A DNA stretch of 64,000 bases, from NCBI GenBank assembly GCA_963693365.1, contig CAVNZM010000011.1, positions 8,122,001-8,186,000 on the forward strand, written 5' to 3'. This document shows positions 34,758 to 46,701 of this stretch, in pieces. The notes beneath the pieces are model-generated. The model was not told where the DNA came from, ran no database searches, and saw only the letters and a program-made list of their open reading frames with translations. Both the position numbers and the translations under genes were made by a program. Origin of the DNA: Amoebidium appalachense. Taxonomy: Eukaryota; Ichthyosporea. The first letter of the stretch is position 1, and the number at the start of each line of letters is the position of its first letter.

Positions 34758-34837
34758 GGGGGGAGGATACATGGGTGTGTGTTACACGGCGTGTGTGTGT
34801 CTATGTGTTGTGTTTGTGTGTGCGCACGCGTGCACGT

Positions 34838-34902
<65 letters not shown>

Positions 34903-35277
34903 CGTGAGTGCATGCATGTGTGCTTGTACATGTTGGGTAGTTATGTACGTCATAGAGTTTCTGTAAATTTCGCAATACATCCCCAGAAAGACCCCATGCA
35001 GATGTTTTGTTCACCGAAGGCCGTCAAGTTTGAAATTTGCATATATACACGGTCGGCCCGAAAAACAAACATGGGCCACTGGGATATCGATATGTTCCTT
35101 AGAATGAGCACGGGGGATTTACATCGCCTGGGTCTTCTAATTCGGCTCGAGAAAACCTGGGTGTGCCATGCATGGGCAGTGTTTGTTCTTCATCATCAAT
35201 GATTCCGAATCTCGACTTGTTTCTTTCAGAATCTTTCTTTCTTCCTTGTTTTTATTCTTTTTTCTTTTTTTTTTTTT

Positions 35278-35308
<31 letters not shown>

Positions 35309-35582
35309 GTTGAATGTGGTATCGATGCCATAGAATACACGGTGGACAACCCAACAAAGCAGTTTGCAACACACACACAAAGTCAGTCCATCCTCAGGGG
35401 ATGGCCAAGTCATCCCCAGTACTCAGTTTGGGGTCCATTTGCCTCGTCAACAAACCCCAATGCACATTCAGCTTCACTTGTCCAGATATGGCTATTCGTG
35501 GCTACCTGGGCACAGGCAGCACCGTGCTTGCGTGGCCACATGGTGGAAATCCATCATTACCATATATGGCAATTCGGTTTGC

Positions 35583-35623
<41 letters not shown>

Positions 35624-35646
35624 TGTGTGTGTGTGTGTGTCTGTGT

Positions 35647-35686
<40 letters not shown>

Positions 35687-35724
35687 TCGTGTGTGCCCGC
35701 GCGTCTCTCTGACGATTTGTATGT

Positions 35725-35788
<64 letters not shown>

Positions 35789-35794
35789 ATATGC

Positions 35795-35825
<31 letters not shown>

Positions 35826-36014
35826 CGTGTGTGTGTGCATGGGCAGGGGCTGGCTTTAAGTTATATCTTTTCCGTTGAAGTACCTCACCCCCATTCCCAG
35901 CCTGAATCTTTGCACGTGCGCGTTAGAAAATTTTCATTCCCTCCTTAAATTTTGTCGGTGGGTATGGGTGTGGAGGGCCAGTTTGTGCACGTGTGTGGGT
36001 GTGTGTGTGGGTAT

Positions 36015-36018
<4 letters not shown>

Positions 36019-36105
<87 letters not shown>

Positions 36106-36130
36106 GGGGGGAGGGGGGGGGGGGGGGGAG
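36019..36130. repeat. (GT)n-(G)n block in left arm
   Basis: About 42 GT units and then G-rich sequence. In the right arm the partner is shorter and interrupted by CATACCCA (49336-49420), showing independent change. Confidence 0.9.
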
Positions 36131-36249
36131 GGGGTCGACGGGGAGGGAGGGAAGGGGGTACTGGGAAAGGTGTCGGCTGAGCACGGGATAGCAGACTGCA
36201 TGGAGTGGAGGTGGCAAAGACAAGACCACAAAAGAAATATTTGTTTTTA

Positions 36250-36640
36250 ATTCAACCATTACTAAGGGCATAGCGATTTACATCCACGATAGTCTACATT
36301 GTAAGGCTTCATCTTTTTACACTACATTCATTTGTCTACATTAATTTATTTAGTCTACACTAGAAACATTCACAGACGTTTACACAAAACTGTATCAGAC
36401 AGTATCCGGCTGACTTTCGTACACGTGCACTGAAACTTTATCAACATTCTACACTGAAACATCTTAAGACTGTATCAGACTTTAACACTTTATACACAAG
36501 ACACTTTACCAGACTTTCTACACTGACACTTTAACTTGATTAGAATTTATCACACTTTGACTTTCTACACTGAAACTTCAACTTTATCAGACTTTAACAC
36601 ACTTTATATACTAACTAGAAACTTTATGCGAACTTTGAAA
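36250..36640 (-). repeat. Degenerate AT-rich short tandem repeat in the arm (left)
   Basis: Downstream of the 193-aa ORF the words TACACTGAAAC, ATCAGACTTT and CACTTTA recur many times with variable spacing. The AATAAA on the coding strand falls within it (36345-36350). It is mirrored at 48790-49190. Probably 3' untranslated or terminal sequence of the unit. Confidence 0.5.
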
Positions 36641-36795
36641 CTCGCATAAGAGCATAAGGCAGACGCACGACCCTCGGTGGTTGCAGTCTGGCCGCCCAGT
36701 GGAACCCTGTGTGCCCTTGCCGTGGTGCACCCCCCGAACAACTTCCGACCATCCCCACCACTGCGTGGGTGTCGGTGGATGAATGCACAGGGGGT

Positions 36796-37377
36796 TTACG
36801 GCACCACGGCGGAGGGCTCACTTTGGGTGCGGCCAAACAGGCGGCACAGGCCAGCCCTTGCTTTGCAGCCCAGCTTTGCGGCCAGTCGAGTAACAGCGCG
36901 CGGCTTTTTCTGCTTCTGCGCGCTTTTTGGGTCGACCGTGGCCTCGGCAGCTACCTGGGCAGCCAACTCCGCGGCCCTCCGGGCTTCCTTCAGGGCTGGA
37001 TACTCTGCCTCAAACTTGGCTATACGGTCTAGGTAGGCCTGGTCGAAGGTGGGGGGCGGTGCGCGCTTGCGCGGCACCACAGCGGGCAGTGCTGTGTTTT
37101 GGCGCCACCTGCAGGCAAAGTTCCAGACAGTGGTGCTCACGGCGCACAGTAGCGCCCACGTGGCCAGAAAAGTCTCCTTGAACGAAGGCCCGCCGAACAG
37201 CAGCTCATGCACCGCCGGCTGCATGTTTTCAACGCAGCACACCAAATGGCTCACGGCCCATGCGCACAGTGGCTCCCACACGGCCAGAAGGGCGCCCTTC
37301 AGCGACGGGCACACGTGCAGAAGAAACTGCACCAGCAGAACGAGTTCAATAAAAAACGTCTGCACCCGTGGGGCCAT
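36796..37377 (-). CDS. Unknown 193-aa protein with internal duplication (left copy)
   Basis: I do not recognise the family. From the ATG (MAPRVQTFFIELVLLVQFLL) the N-terminal half is hydrophobic or amphipathic and contains two related segments: PSLKGALLAVWEPLCAW and PSFKETFLATWALLCAV, sharing PS-aromatic/Leu-K-x3-LA-x-W-x2-LCA, each followed by a Trp/His- and Cys-containing stretch. The C-terminal half is polar: FDQAYLDRIAKFEAEYPALK, then an Ala/Glu helix (ARRAAELAAQVAAEA) and a basic tail (KSAQKQKKPRAVTRLAAKLG, ending before RLFGR). The stop is TAA. The other copy has the same length and differs at only four residues. The coding GC is higher than in its AT-rich flanks. It lies 305 bases downstream of the 105-codon ORF on the same strand, so both may be one transcription unit or a spliced gene. 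A membrane-interacting or nucleic-acid-binding role can only be guessed. Confidence 0.6.
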   Translation of the reverse strand: MAPRVQTFFIELVLLVQFLLHVCPSLKGALLAVWEPLCAWAVSHLVCCVENMQPAVHELLFGGPSFKETFLATWALLCAVSTTVWNFACRWRQNTALPAVVPRKRAPPPTFDQAYLDRIAKFEAEYPALKEARRAAELAAQVAAEATVDPKSAQKQKKPRAVTRLAAKLGCKARAGLCRLFGRTQSEPSAVVP

Positions 37378-37656
37378 TCTTTTCAAGTTTTGACTAAGTT
37401 CTGTGTTGTGAAGGGCTTTTACACCACTTCGGTTTGTTTTGTTCGGAGTGTTTGCTCCGTGCCACGCTGCTCTATCTAAAGGCTTGTTGCCTGCTGCTAC
37501 TCAACTACTTTGTGTTCGTCCAGTGTTTCAGGCTATTCAGTATGGCTTTTGTCGACTTCAATGTTTTCAATTGAGTCGTTTTTCGTTTTGGTTCTACAAA
37601 GCCTATGTTCTTTCGATTTGAACTGAATAGAGTTGAGCGTGGATTGACACATATCG

Positions 37657-37672
37657 GCCGCTTGCAAGCGGC
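37657..37672. other. 16-bp perfect palindrome between the two unknown ORFs
   Basis: GCCGCTTGCAAGCGGC follows the 105-codon ORF stop and is next to CTATATAG. The identical palindrome is at 47029-47044. It could be a binding site, a TATA-containing core promoter for the downstream ORF or a hairpin; sequence alone cannot decide. Confidence 0.4.
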
Positions 37673-37681
37673 TATATAGCT

Positions 37682-37999
37682 TTAGGCAAGATCATTGGTA
37701 TGCAGTTGGCACCTCAAATCCGTGACATAGAATATAAAGTAGGCTCTAAACACTAATGAAATCGTCTTGGCCAATTTTGAATTGTGCTGGCAAAAGATCC
37801 ATCCGGCACGTCTAACCAGTTGCGTCACCGGCCACACGTACAGCAATGGGTGGGGCTGAAACAGTGACAGAAAAACATTTTTCATCAGAGAGAATCGGTC
37901 AATATGCTGCTTGATAAAAACCGTTTTTTTGAATCTCTGTTCTTCAGGTATATTGATGCTTTTGTGCTGTGCTACGACACCGTTCTCCACTTTGAACAT
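37682..37999 (-). CDS. Unknown 105-aa ORF (left copy)
   Basis: Begins MFKVENGVVAQHKSINIPEE and ends TDLRCQLHTNDLA, stop TAA. It is basic in the middle (RFKKTVFIKQHIDRF) with a hydrophobic/aromatic stretch (ISLVFRAYFIFYV) that could be a short membrane segment. It has no repeat-derived composition and is preserved in the right arm. A CRE palindrome lies 134 bases upstream. It may be the first exon or first cistron before the 193-aa ORF. Not recognised. Confidence 0.45.
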   Translation of the reverse strand: MFKVENGVVAQHKSINIPEEQRFKKTVFIKQHIDRFSLMKNVFLSLFQPHPLLYVWPVTQLVRRAGWIFCQHNSKLAKTISLVFRAYFIFYVTDLRCQLHTNDLA

Positions 38000-38132
38000 A
38001 GCTTATCCGTTAGCTTCTCAGATTCTGTTTTGCCCCTCTTCTCGCCATCGTTACGATCGTTGATTGGTCGTACCATGGTTGCATGATCAGAAGGCGGCTC
38101 ACCGCGGCTGAGCCACTGTGAGCCAGCCGCTG

Positions 38133-38140
38133 TGACGTCA
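38133..38140. promoter_or_regulatory. CRE palindrome upstream of the unknown ORFs (left arm)
   Basis: TGACGTCA, the full cAMP-response/ATF palindrome, sits in a conserved block with GAGCCACTGTGAGCC and CATGAGCGC/CATGAGCAG repeats, 134 bases upstream of the 105-codon ORF. The same site occurs at 46561-46568 in the right arm and at 40177-40184 in a third fragment. Activity is inferred. Confidence 0.45.
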
Positions 38141-38284
38141 CTGACCATCATTCATGAGCGCTACGGTACGCATGAGCAGTACGCATGAGCAGTACGTGCA
38201 CACGTATCATGCGTGCTCTTCAGATCTCTATCACCCATGGTATGTGTGTTGCGTGTGTGCCCGCACGTGAGTGTGTGTGTGAGT

Positions 38285-38357
<73 letters not shown>

Positions 38358-38807
38358 TGTGCGTGCTTGTGCGTGCTTTGTGCCCACCCACCCACATAAA
38401 CAGCATGGCACGTACCAGCTGTGATCTGGCGATCGTGTGGGGCTGTCCGTAATAGGCAATGGAATGTGGGTACCGATATACACTTCTGAACGGCGTTCAG
38501 TGTGTGTCCAATACGGTTGAATATTTTGCCGTACCTCTCCTTAAAACTGTGGGAACTAAAAGTCAGAAAACACACAGAGAGAGAGCCTCGAAAGAGAGAG
38601 AAGGGGATGAGACACAGGGAGACAGAGATGGAAGACAGTGTGTGTGTGTGACATGTAGAGAAAGAGAAAGAGATGAGGGGGGGGAGGGGGGAGGGGGGGG
38701 GGGGGAGAGTGAGAGTCTGCAAGAGAGACCGGGGGGGGGGGGGGGAGGGGGGGAATAAATCAAGGGGGGGGGGGGGGAGAAGGGGAAGATAGGGGGGAAA
38801 GGGAGGG

Positions 38808-38857
<50 letters not shown>

Positions 38858-39186
38858 GAAGAGGGAGGCGAAGGGGAGTGAGCAAGGAAGGAACAAGAAA
38901 CAAAAGAGGTGTTCAAACCTGTGTGCGCGTGTCATATGTCTTTAAGGGGACTAGGAACTGCGGGAGCTATGGGGAGCCCGGGGGAGGGGGGTGGGCGAGG
39001 ATAAAAAGGGAGGAGGGTGGGGGGTGGGGTTGGGGGTTGGGACGGGGTGGGAGGCTCCTACAGATTTAGAGCCACCATGAAGGTGGAGCCGTCGCAGGGG
39101 GTCGTTGTCTTTCAGTGTGGGTGTGTGAATGTGGGTTTGCGCGCGCGCGCGCGTGTGTGCGTGTGTGTGTGTGTGTGTGTGCGTGC

Positions 39187-39255
<69 letters not shown>

Positions 39256-39744
39256 TACACACACACGTGTCGGCGCATAAGTGTGCATGTGTGTTTGGGA
39301 GGGGCAAGGGGGGAGGGGAAGGGGGGGGGGAAGGGAGGGGTCAAGCAGTGACCTTTTAGTCAAGTGGTCTGCAAACAAAGGAAGGCGACAAGAGAGAGGA
39401 GGAGAGAGGAAAAGGGGGGAGGAGGAGGAGGAGGGGGGAGGGGGGCCCGGGGGGGGGGGGGGGGGGGGGGGCGGGGGTGAGGGGTCGCTTACAATCAATC
39501 ATGTGTGTGCTCGTGTGTATGTGTGCATGTATGCAAACGTGCAAAGCCCCATTCACGTACATTCTATGGCATCCATTCACGTACATTTCATGGCATAGTG
39601 AAAGGAATGAAAAGCTGCGGCAAAGGGAAACGACTTAAACCGCGAGCTAGTTTTGGAAACGTCGACCGGATGAGAATATGGGGTTGGGGGGGGTGTGGTG
39701 GTGGGGGGGGTGGGTGGGTGGGTGGGGGTGAGGGTGGGAACAGT

Positions 39745-39779
<35 letters not shown>

Positions 39780-39949
39780 GGAGGCATTCACCTTTATCTG
39801 CAATGTCTGTCTCGTAGTTTTTGCACAATCTTGCCTGGGGGAAAAGAACGAAAGGCGGAGAACTTGGAAACAGAAAAAAGAGAAGAAAAACCCGGTCAAA
39901 CTAGTTGGCGGAGACCGGGACGGGGGAGAGCAAGTGCACACAACCACAC

Positions 39950-40232
39950 ACACACGCACAAGCATGCACAAGCACGCACAAGCACACACACACACACACA
40001 GACACACACACACACACACTCACACACTCACACACTCACACACTCACACACTCACACACACACTCACGTGCGGGCACACACGCACACACATACCATCGGT
40101 GATAGAGAGAAGAGCACGCATGATACGTGTGCACGTACTGCTCATGCGTACCGTAGCGCTCATGAATGATGGTCAGTGACGTCACAGCGGCTGGCTCACG
40201 GTGGCTCAGCCGCGTGAGCCGCCTTCTGATCA
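39950..40232 (+). repeat. Third, partial copy of the CRE-containing block
   Basis: Direct match to right-arm 46430-46616 and inverted to left-arm 38100-38290: CACTCACGTGCGGGCACAC, GATACGTGTGCACGTACTGC, the CRE, and GAGCCGCCTTCTGATCA. It ends abruptly at about 40232, where the right arm goes on with TGCAACCATGG. The 38290/39950 pair is therefore itself an inverted repeat within the left half. Confidence 0.7.
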
Positions 40233-40592
40233 CGTTGTCCGACGAGGCTTTCAGTGTGGGCAGGCTGTGAATTTACTGTTTTGACCAGGGGCATTTCGGG
40301 CCTACGGCCCGAAGCCCGATGACCCTAACCGTGCCAAAAGCCACGGGGGGTATATTTTTACCCCCCCCCCCCCCCCCCCCCGCCGCGGTGTACGTGACTG
40401 CGTACGTCGTATACTTGTGTACGTGTGTCTACTGCCAATGTGTGTGCGTGTGTGTGCGTACGCGTATGTGTGCGTGCACTGCAGTGTGTGCAACGGTGCG
40501 TGTGTGTGTGCCTTTGGTATAGCTCTGGCGTGTCTCATATGCGTGTATGTACATGTGCCTGTGTGTGCCGTGTAACACCAGTCTCAGCACGG

Positions 40593-40677
<85 letters not shown>

Positions 40678-41139
40678 TTTATGTGTGTGTGCAGTATGTG
40701 TACGTGTGTGTACGTGTGTGTGTGTGATGCATGTGTGTGTGTGAGTACACTCAGTACAATGGCATGCGCTTGAATCTGACATTGCTATAGTTTCTCAAAG
40801 AACGGTTTGCCTTGCACCCTGATTTATAAATATGTACCTTCCACTACAGTGGCCATCATTCACCACCCGGACTCGCGGTAAGATCCTAGGGGATGCTAGT
40901 AGGGCACCAGGCCACTAGTAAGATCTACTTATTATAACTAGACTAAACTCTGAGGCATCCAACGCTGCCCATACACTAGACTATGTCACACTACCCACTA
41001 ATCTATTATAACCAAGCTATTTATCGAGCTTGCACACTATTATAATTCGCTATTTTTTTTAAAAAAAAAAAAAAAAAGAAAAAGAAAAAAAGAAGAAAAA
41101 AAATTATAAACACACACACACCACAAACACACACACACA

Positions 41140-41190
41140 CACACACTGTGTGGGTGTGTGAATGTGGGTTTGCGCGCGCGCGCGCGTGTG

Positions 41191-41250
<60 letters not shown>

Positions 41251-41388
41251 TAAACACACACGTGTCGGCGCATAAGTGTGCCATTGTGGATTGGCCCGGA
41301 GGGAGCGGCCAATAAGGTGCAATGATCCCCTGTTTGTATTTGTGGGGGATGATGGGGCAGAGAAGGGGGATCCGGAGGAGGGGGGGGT

Positions 41389-41423
<35 letters not shown>

Positions 41424-41490
41424 AGATACGTGGGTGTGTGTTACACGGCGTGTGTGTGTCTGTGTTGTGTTTGTGCGTGCGCACGCGTGC

Positions 41491-41583
<93 letters not shown>

Positions 41584-41665
41584 CATGAGTGCATGCATGT
41601 GTGCTTGTACATGTTGGGTAGTTATGTACGTCATAGAGTTTCTGTAAATTTCGCAATACATCCCC
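41140..41665 (+). repeat. Mosaic fragment of the arm sequence in the spacer
   Basis: Two pieces of the left arm are joined in direct orientation. 41140-41280 matches 39113-39284 (GTGTGTGAATGTGGGTTTGC, GTGTCGGCGCATAAGTGTGC). 41283-41665 matches 34628-34985 (GATTGGCC, GGGAGCGGCCAATA, GGTAGTTATGTACGTCATAG, CGCAATACATCCCC). These pieces are over 4 kb apart in the arm, so a rearrangement or recombination joined them. Confidence 0.75.
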
Positions 41666-41996
41666 CCCGCTCCCCTTCATCATACCATTTTGGACCCACA
41701 CAACCACCCATACCTCCACTCACCCAACCTAACCCCTTTTCCGGAATCTACTGCCTCCCTCCCCTCCCTCTCCCCTCCCTCTCCCCTCCCTCCCCACCCC
41801 CTTATATCCCCTCTTCCCCTCCATTAGTCATGCCCCTCCCCCTCGCCCCCCCATCCCCTCCCCCCTCCGCCCCTCCCCCCGGCCACCACATCCACCATCA
41901 CTACTTCGATTAACAACACCACCCACCCACTCCACCATTTCCTCACACCCTCACATGCATGACACATACACCCCTACCCACTCTACCCACTCACAG

Positions 41997-42943
41997 TACA
42001 CCAAAGTGCCTGGGCGTGCGCAAGACCCCATCGAGTCCCCCCCAGGAGGACAAAGCCGGGCCATCCCAGCCAACCGGAGCCCAGCCCAAAGACACTCTGC
42101 AAGGCGGTATAGCGCTTCAGAACCTGCCGGTATGTGTTTCTCTAATTTCCTTTCTTTCTTTCTTCCTTCCTTATGTTCTTTTCCGTCTTTTTATATTCAA
42201 AGGGTTTCCGATAGCACTAGACACCTTAATAAAGCATGGCTGTGTGTGATGTAACAAACGCTGGGGGTATGGTGGTGGTGGTGGCGGCGGCGGTAGTCAC
42301 ACACAGTGGTGGTGATGGTGGGGAGGGGGGGGGGGGGGAGGGGGGGGGAGGAGGGGGGAGGGGGGAGGGGGGGACATAAAGGGGGAAGCCTGTGTGAGGG
42401 GGTTGATGGAGTTGACATGCATGCGTGATGTTCATATCCATGCTTACTCTCTCAGTTCCTGTGTGGTGTACATGTGCCAGTGGTACCTATGGATTCGTTC
42501 ACAGCGGCTGGTGTGTCTCGTTATTTGTGTATGTTTCATACATGGGTTTATGTGGAAAACGTTTAACAACCCCCCCCCCCCCCCCCCCCCCCCCCCAACC
42601 TCCTCCTCCCCCTTTCTTTCCTGTTTCATTTACTCTTTCTCCCCCCCCCCCCTCCCTCCCTCCCCCTCCTTCCTGTTCCTTTCATTCCTCTTTTTTATTT
42701 ATTTATTACTTTTGCAGAAAGAGAATCTGGTCGAGCAGCTTGTGTCTGCGGGTGCAAAGGTGGCTGTCGGAGATGGTGAGGCAGACTGGCTTGATTGGTC
42801 CCCCCCTGTGCCTGAGTGGTCTGGGGAGAGAAGTGTGCTCGAGCAACTACGGGCAGTGGGTGGGGGGCAGGTGGAGGCTGTGGTGTCTGGGCCCATGGAG
42901 AAAGTACTGGAAGATTGCAGCGTTTATGTGACCGAGGAGCAGA

Positions 42944-43004
<61 letters not shown>

Positions 43005-43412
43005 TGGGTGTGGGTGTGTCTTTTGGGGAAGAGAGGGGGTCAAGGTGTGTATGCCGAGTGTGAAAAGGGGGGGGGGGGGGGGGGGGGGAGAGAGAGAGAG
43101 AGAGAGAGAAGGACAGCGACTATGGATGCAGGCAAGGTAGGAGGGAACAGACATGGCAAATGGAAGGGGTGGGGATGAGGGGTGAAAGGAGGGTTATGCT
43201 TAGCCCCACATCTCCTTCTTCCTCCTCCCTCCCTCCCTCCCTCCCCCTCCCCCTCCCCCCCCCCCCCCCCCAAACGCCCCTCTTCCCATTTTCAAGGTGG
43301 TACTGATAGTGGTGGTTGAAGTAGTGGTGGTCGATGTGCGGCGAGTGCATGTGTGTCTGTGTTGACTTTCATACTAATATTTATTTCCGTTCGTTTTTTT
43401 TTTTTTTTTTTT

Positions 43413-43467
<55 letters not shown>

Positions 43468-43686
43468 ATAATAGATCTGTTTCAATTGTAAGCCAATACC
43501 TCAGCCTTGCCGCGACCTCACCAGCATCTACTTCTGCATGGGCCGGAACACACACCCTACAATGTCTTCCCCCCCCCCCCCCTCCCCCTCCCCCCCGCCC
43601 CTTCTCCCTCCCTCCGTCTCTCCCCTCCCTCCTCACTCCATCACACCTACACGCACCCATACAGACAAGCACCACACATGCACACG

Positions 43687-43744
<58 letters not shown>

Positions 43745-44323
43745 CACGCGCGCGCGCGCGCGCGCGCGCGCACGAACGCACAAACGCACGGCCACACGCA
43801 CGCACGCACGCACGCACACGCACGCACACACACACACACACACACACATCTGCAGGCCTACCTTATGCACAAGGCACAGCAAGTTGGTGAGAAGGTGATG
43901 ACGGCGTCTGAAGAAGATGAGGAAAAGATGAAGGAAACAATCAAGGACACACTCATTTGGCTGAGGGGGGAGAACGGGCAACGGGGGGTCAAGGCGTCGT
44001 CCGAGAGCCTGAAGGGCAAGTCGGATGACAAGGAGAGGTGGGTTCATTGCTTGTGCGTTTGCGTGTTGTGTGAACAGTGTGTGTGTTGGAGGGGGGCGGT
44101 TAGGGGGGGGGGGGGGGGGGGGAGGGGGGGGGAATTGTGTTGTGTGTGTGTGTGTAGTTTTCTAATGTGTTTGTGGCGATGGAGGAGACGTGGGGGGGAG
44201 GGGGTGGGGTGGGTGGGTTGGAGGATAGCAAAGAGTAGGTAGGGAACGGAGCAGTTTAGAGGACGGAGCTTCGTAGTAGTGGTGTGTGTGTGTGTGGATG
44301 GGTTGGTTAGTTTTTTTTTTTTT

Positions 44324-44354
<31 letters not shown>

Positions 44355-44649
44355 GGTTGTTGTTGTTGTTTGGGGGGGGGGGGGGGGGGAGGGGGGGAAT
44401 AAGAACTTGAAACATGTCAAAGCAAAGCCGTGGCGGGCCAGGGATGATGGAGGTGACCGTTTTTCTTTCATTATTTCTTTCTTCCTTTCAATTTGTTTTT
44501 ACGTGTGTGTGTGTGTTTTGTGTTGTCGGTGGTCAGAAGGGGGATGAAACAGCGGCGGCCGGGGGGGAAGAGGAGGAGGAGGAGGGGAGGGGGAAGGGGC
44601 GGAGAAGGCGGGGAAGAAAATGGTGGTGGTGGTGGTGGGTGGTGGTGGT

Positions 44650-44684
<35 letters not shown>

Positions 44685-44925
44685 GGGGCTTGGGAAGATA
44701 TAGCTATTGGTTTTTTTTAACGGTTCCTCCTCCCCAAAAAAAGGGGAGGGAGGGGGGAGGTGGGGTAGGGAAGGGGAGGAGGAGGAAGGGAGGGGGGGGG
44801 GGGGGGGGGGGGGGGGATATAACCCAGAAACCAGAAGTTAGTTTGCGACATATTCCAACCCAGTGTTTCCCCCCACAGGGCTGAGGCGGGCTACTCAGAG
44901 TACATGCTCGGTAGCATGGTGGGCT
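41997..44925 (+). pseudogene. Unidentified split gene fragment inside the inverted-repeat spacer
   Basis: Four exons join in frame: about 41997-42129 (ends QGGIALQNLP), 42718-42945 (phase 0; starts KENLVEQLVSAGAKVAV, ends DCSVYVTEEQK), 43856-44037 (phase 0 in; [20 protein letters not shown], then IKDTLIWLRGENGQRG) and 44879 onward (phase 2 in; AEAGYSEYMLGSM). Acceptors have TTTTGCAG- and CATCTGCAG-like ends and donors are GTATGT, GTGTGT and GTGGGT. The frame then runs into right-arm homology at about 44925. The product is acidic and helical. The KETIKDTLIWLRGEN stretch recalls Hsp70/Hsp110-type C-terminal helices, but I cannot assign it. The upstream side meets the mosaic repeat at 41665. It looks like a captured or interrupted host gene, and no complete copy is in the window. 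Confidence 0.5.
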
Positions 44926-45526
44926 GGGTGTTTGACCGGGTTTTTCTTCTCTTTTTTCTGCTTCCAAGTTCTCCGCCTTTTGTTCTTTTCCCTCGGGCAA
45001 GATTGGGCAAAAACTACGAGACAGACATTGCAGATAAAGGTGAATGCTCCCCCCCCCCCCCCCCCCCCCTCCCCCCACCCACCCCCCCACCACCACACCC
45101 CCCCCCAACCCCATATTCTCATCCGGTCGACGTTTCCAAAACTAGCTCGCGGTTTAAGGCGTTTCCCTTTGCCGCAGCTTTTCATTCCTTTCACTATGCC
45201 ATGAAATGTACGTGAATGGATGCCATGAAATGTACGTGAATGGGGCTTTGCACGTTTGCATACATGCACACATACAACACACGAGCACACACATGATTGA
45301 TTGTGAGCGACCCCTCACCCCCCCCCCCCCCCCGGCCCCCTCCCCCCTCCTCCTCCTCCTCCCCCCTTTTCCTCTCTCCTCCTCTCTCTTGTCGCCTTCC
45401 TTTGTTTGCAGACCACTTGACTAAAAGGTCACTGCTTGACCCCTCCCCTTCCCCCCCCCCCTCCGGCCCTCCCCCCTTGCCCCTCCCAAACACACATGCA
45501 CACTTATGCGCCGACACGTGTGTGTA

Positions 45527-45578
<52 letters not shown>

Positions 45579-46362
45579 CACGCGCGCGCGCGCGCGCAAA
45601 CCCACATTCACACACCCACACTGAAAGACAACGACCCCCTGCGACGGCTCCACCTTCATGGTGGCTCTAAATCTGTAGGAGCCTCCCACCCCGTCCCAAC
45701 CCCCAACCCCCACCCCCCACCCTCCTCCCTTTTTATCCTCGCCCACCCCCCTCCCCCGGGCTCCCCATAGCTCCCGCAGTTCCTAGTCCCCTTAAAGACA
45801 TCCGACACGCGCACACAGGTTTGAACACCTCTTTTGCTTCTTGTTCCTTCCTTGCTCACTCCCCTTCGCCTCCCTCTTCTCCCCCCCCCCCCCCCCCCGC
45901 CCTCCCTTTCCCCCCCTATCTTCCCCTTCTCCCCCCCCCCCCCCCTCTCGATTTATTCCCCCCCCCCTCCCCCCCCCCCCCCGGTCTCTCTTGCAGACTC
46001 TCACTCTCCCCCCCCCCCCCTCCCCCCCTCCCCCCCTCCATCTCTTTCTCTTTCTCTATATGTCACACACACACACTGCCTTCCATCTCTGTCTCCCTGT
46101 GTCTCCTCCCCCTTCTCTCTCTTTCGAGGCTCTCTCTCTGTGTGTTTTCTGACTTTTAGTTCCCACAGTTTTAAGGAGAGGTATGGCAAAATATTCAACC
46201 GTATCGGACACACACTGAACGCCGTTCAGAAGTGTATATCGGTACCCACATTCCATTGCCTATTACGGACAGCCCCACACGATCGCCAGATCACAGCTGG
46301 TACGTGCCATGCTGTTTATGTGGGTGGGTGGGCACAAAGCACGCACAAGCACGCACACGCGC

Positions 46363-46434
<72 letters not shown>

Positions 46435-46560
46435 GTGCGGGCACACACGCAACACACATACCATGGGTGATAGAGATCTGAAGAGCACGCATGATACGTG
46501 TGCACGTACTGCTCATGCGTACTGCTCATGCGTACCGTAGCGCTCATGAATGATGGTCAG

Positions 46561-46568
46561 TGACGTCA
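46561..46568. promoter_or_regulatory. CRE palindrome (right arm)
   Basis: Identical TGACGTCA with the same flanks as the left arm, 134 bases before the ATG at 46702. Confidence 0.45.
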
Positions 46569-46701
46569 CAGCGGCTGGCTCACAGTGGCTCAGCCGCGGT
46601 GAGCCGCCTTCTGATCATGCAACCATGGTACGACCAATCAACGATCGTAACGATGGCGAGAAGAGGGGCAAAACAGAATCTGAGAAGCTAACGGATAAGC
46701 T

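Larger units (their letters stand above)
33445..39900 (-). repeat. Left arm of giant inverted duplication
   Basis: The unique parts of this arm reappear as reverse complement at about 44930-52424. Matching landmarks (left/right): CCTAGACCACC 34181/51614; 193-codon ORF 37377/48061; 105-codon ORF 37999/46702; CRE palindrome 38133/46568; GTCGAC 39661/45131; CCCGGTCAAAC 39890/44933. By eye the unique stretches are nearly identical, with a few substitutions; microsatellites differ in length. The element reads on the minus strand from 39900 (upstream side) to 33445. It ends at the outer edge in a TGCATGCGTGCG-type repeat. Confidence 0.9.
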
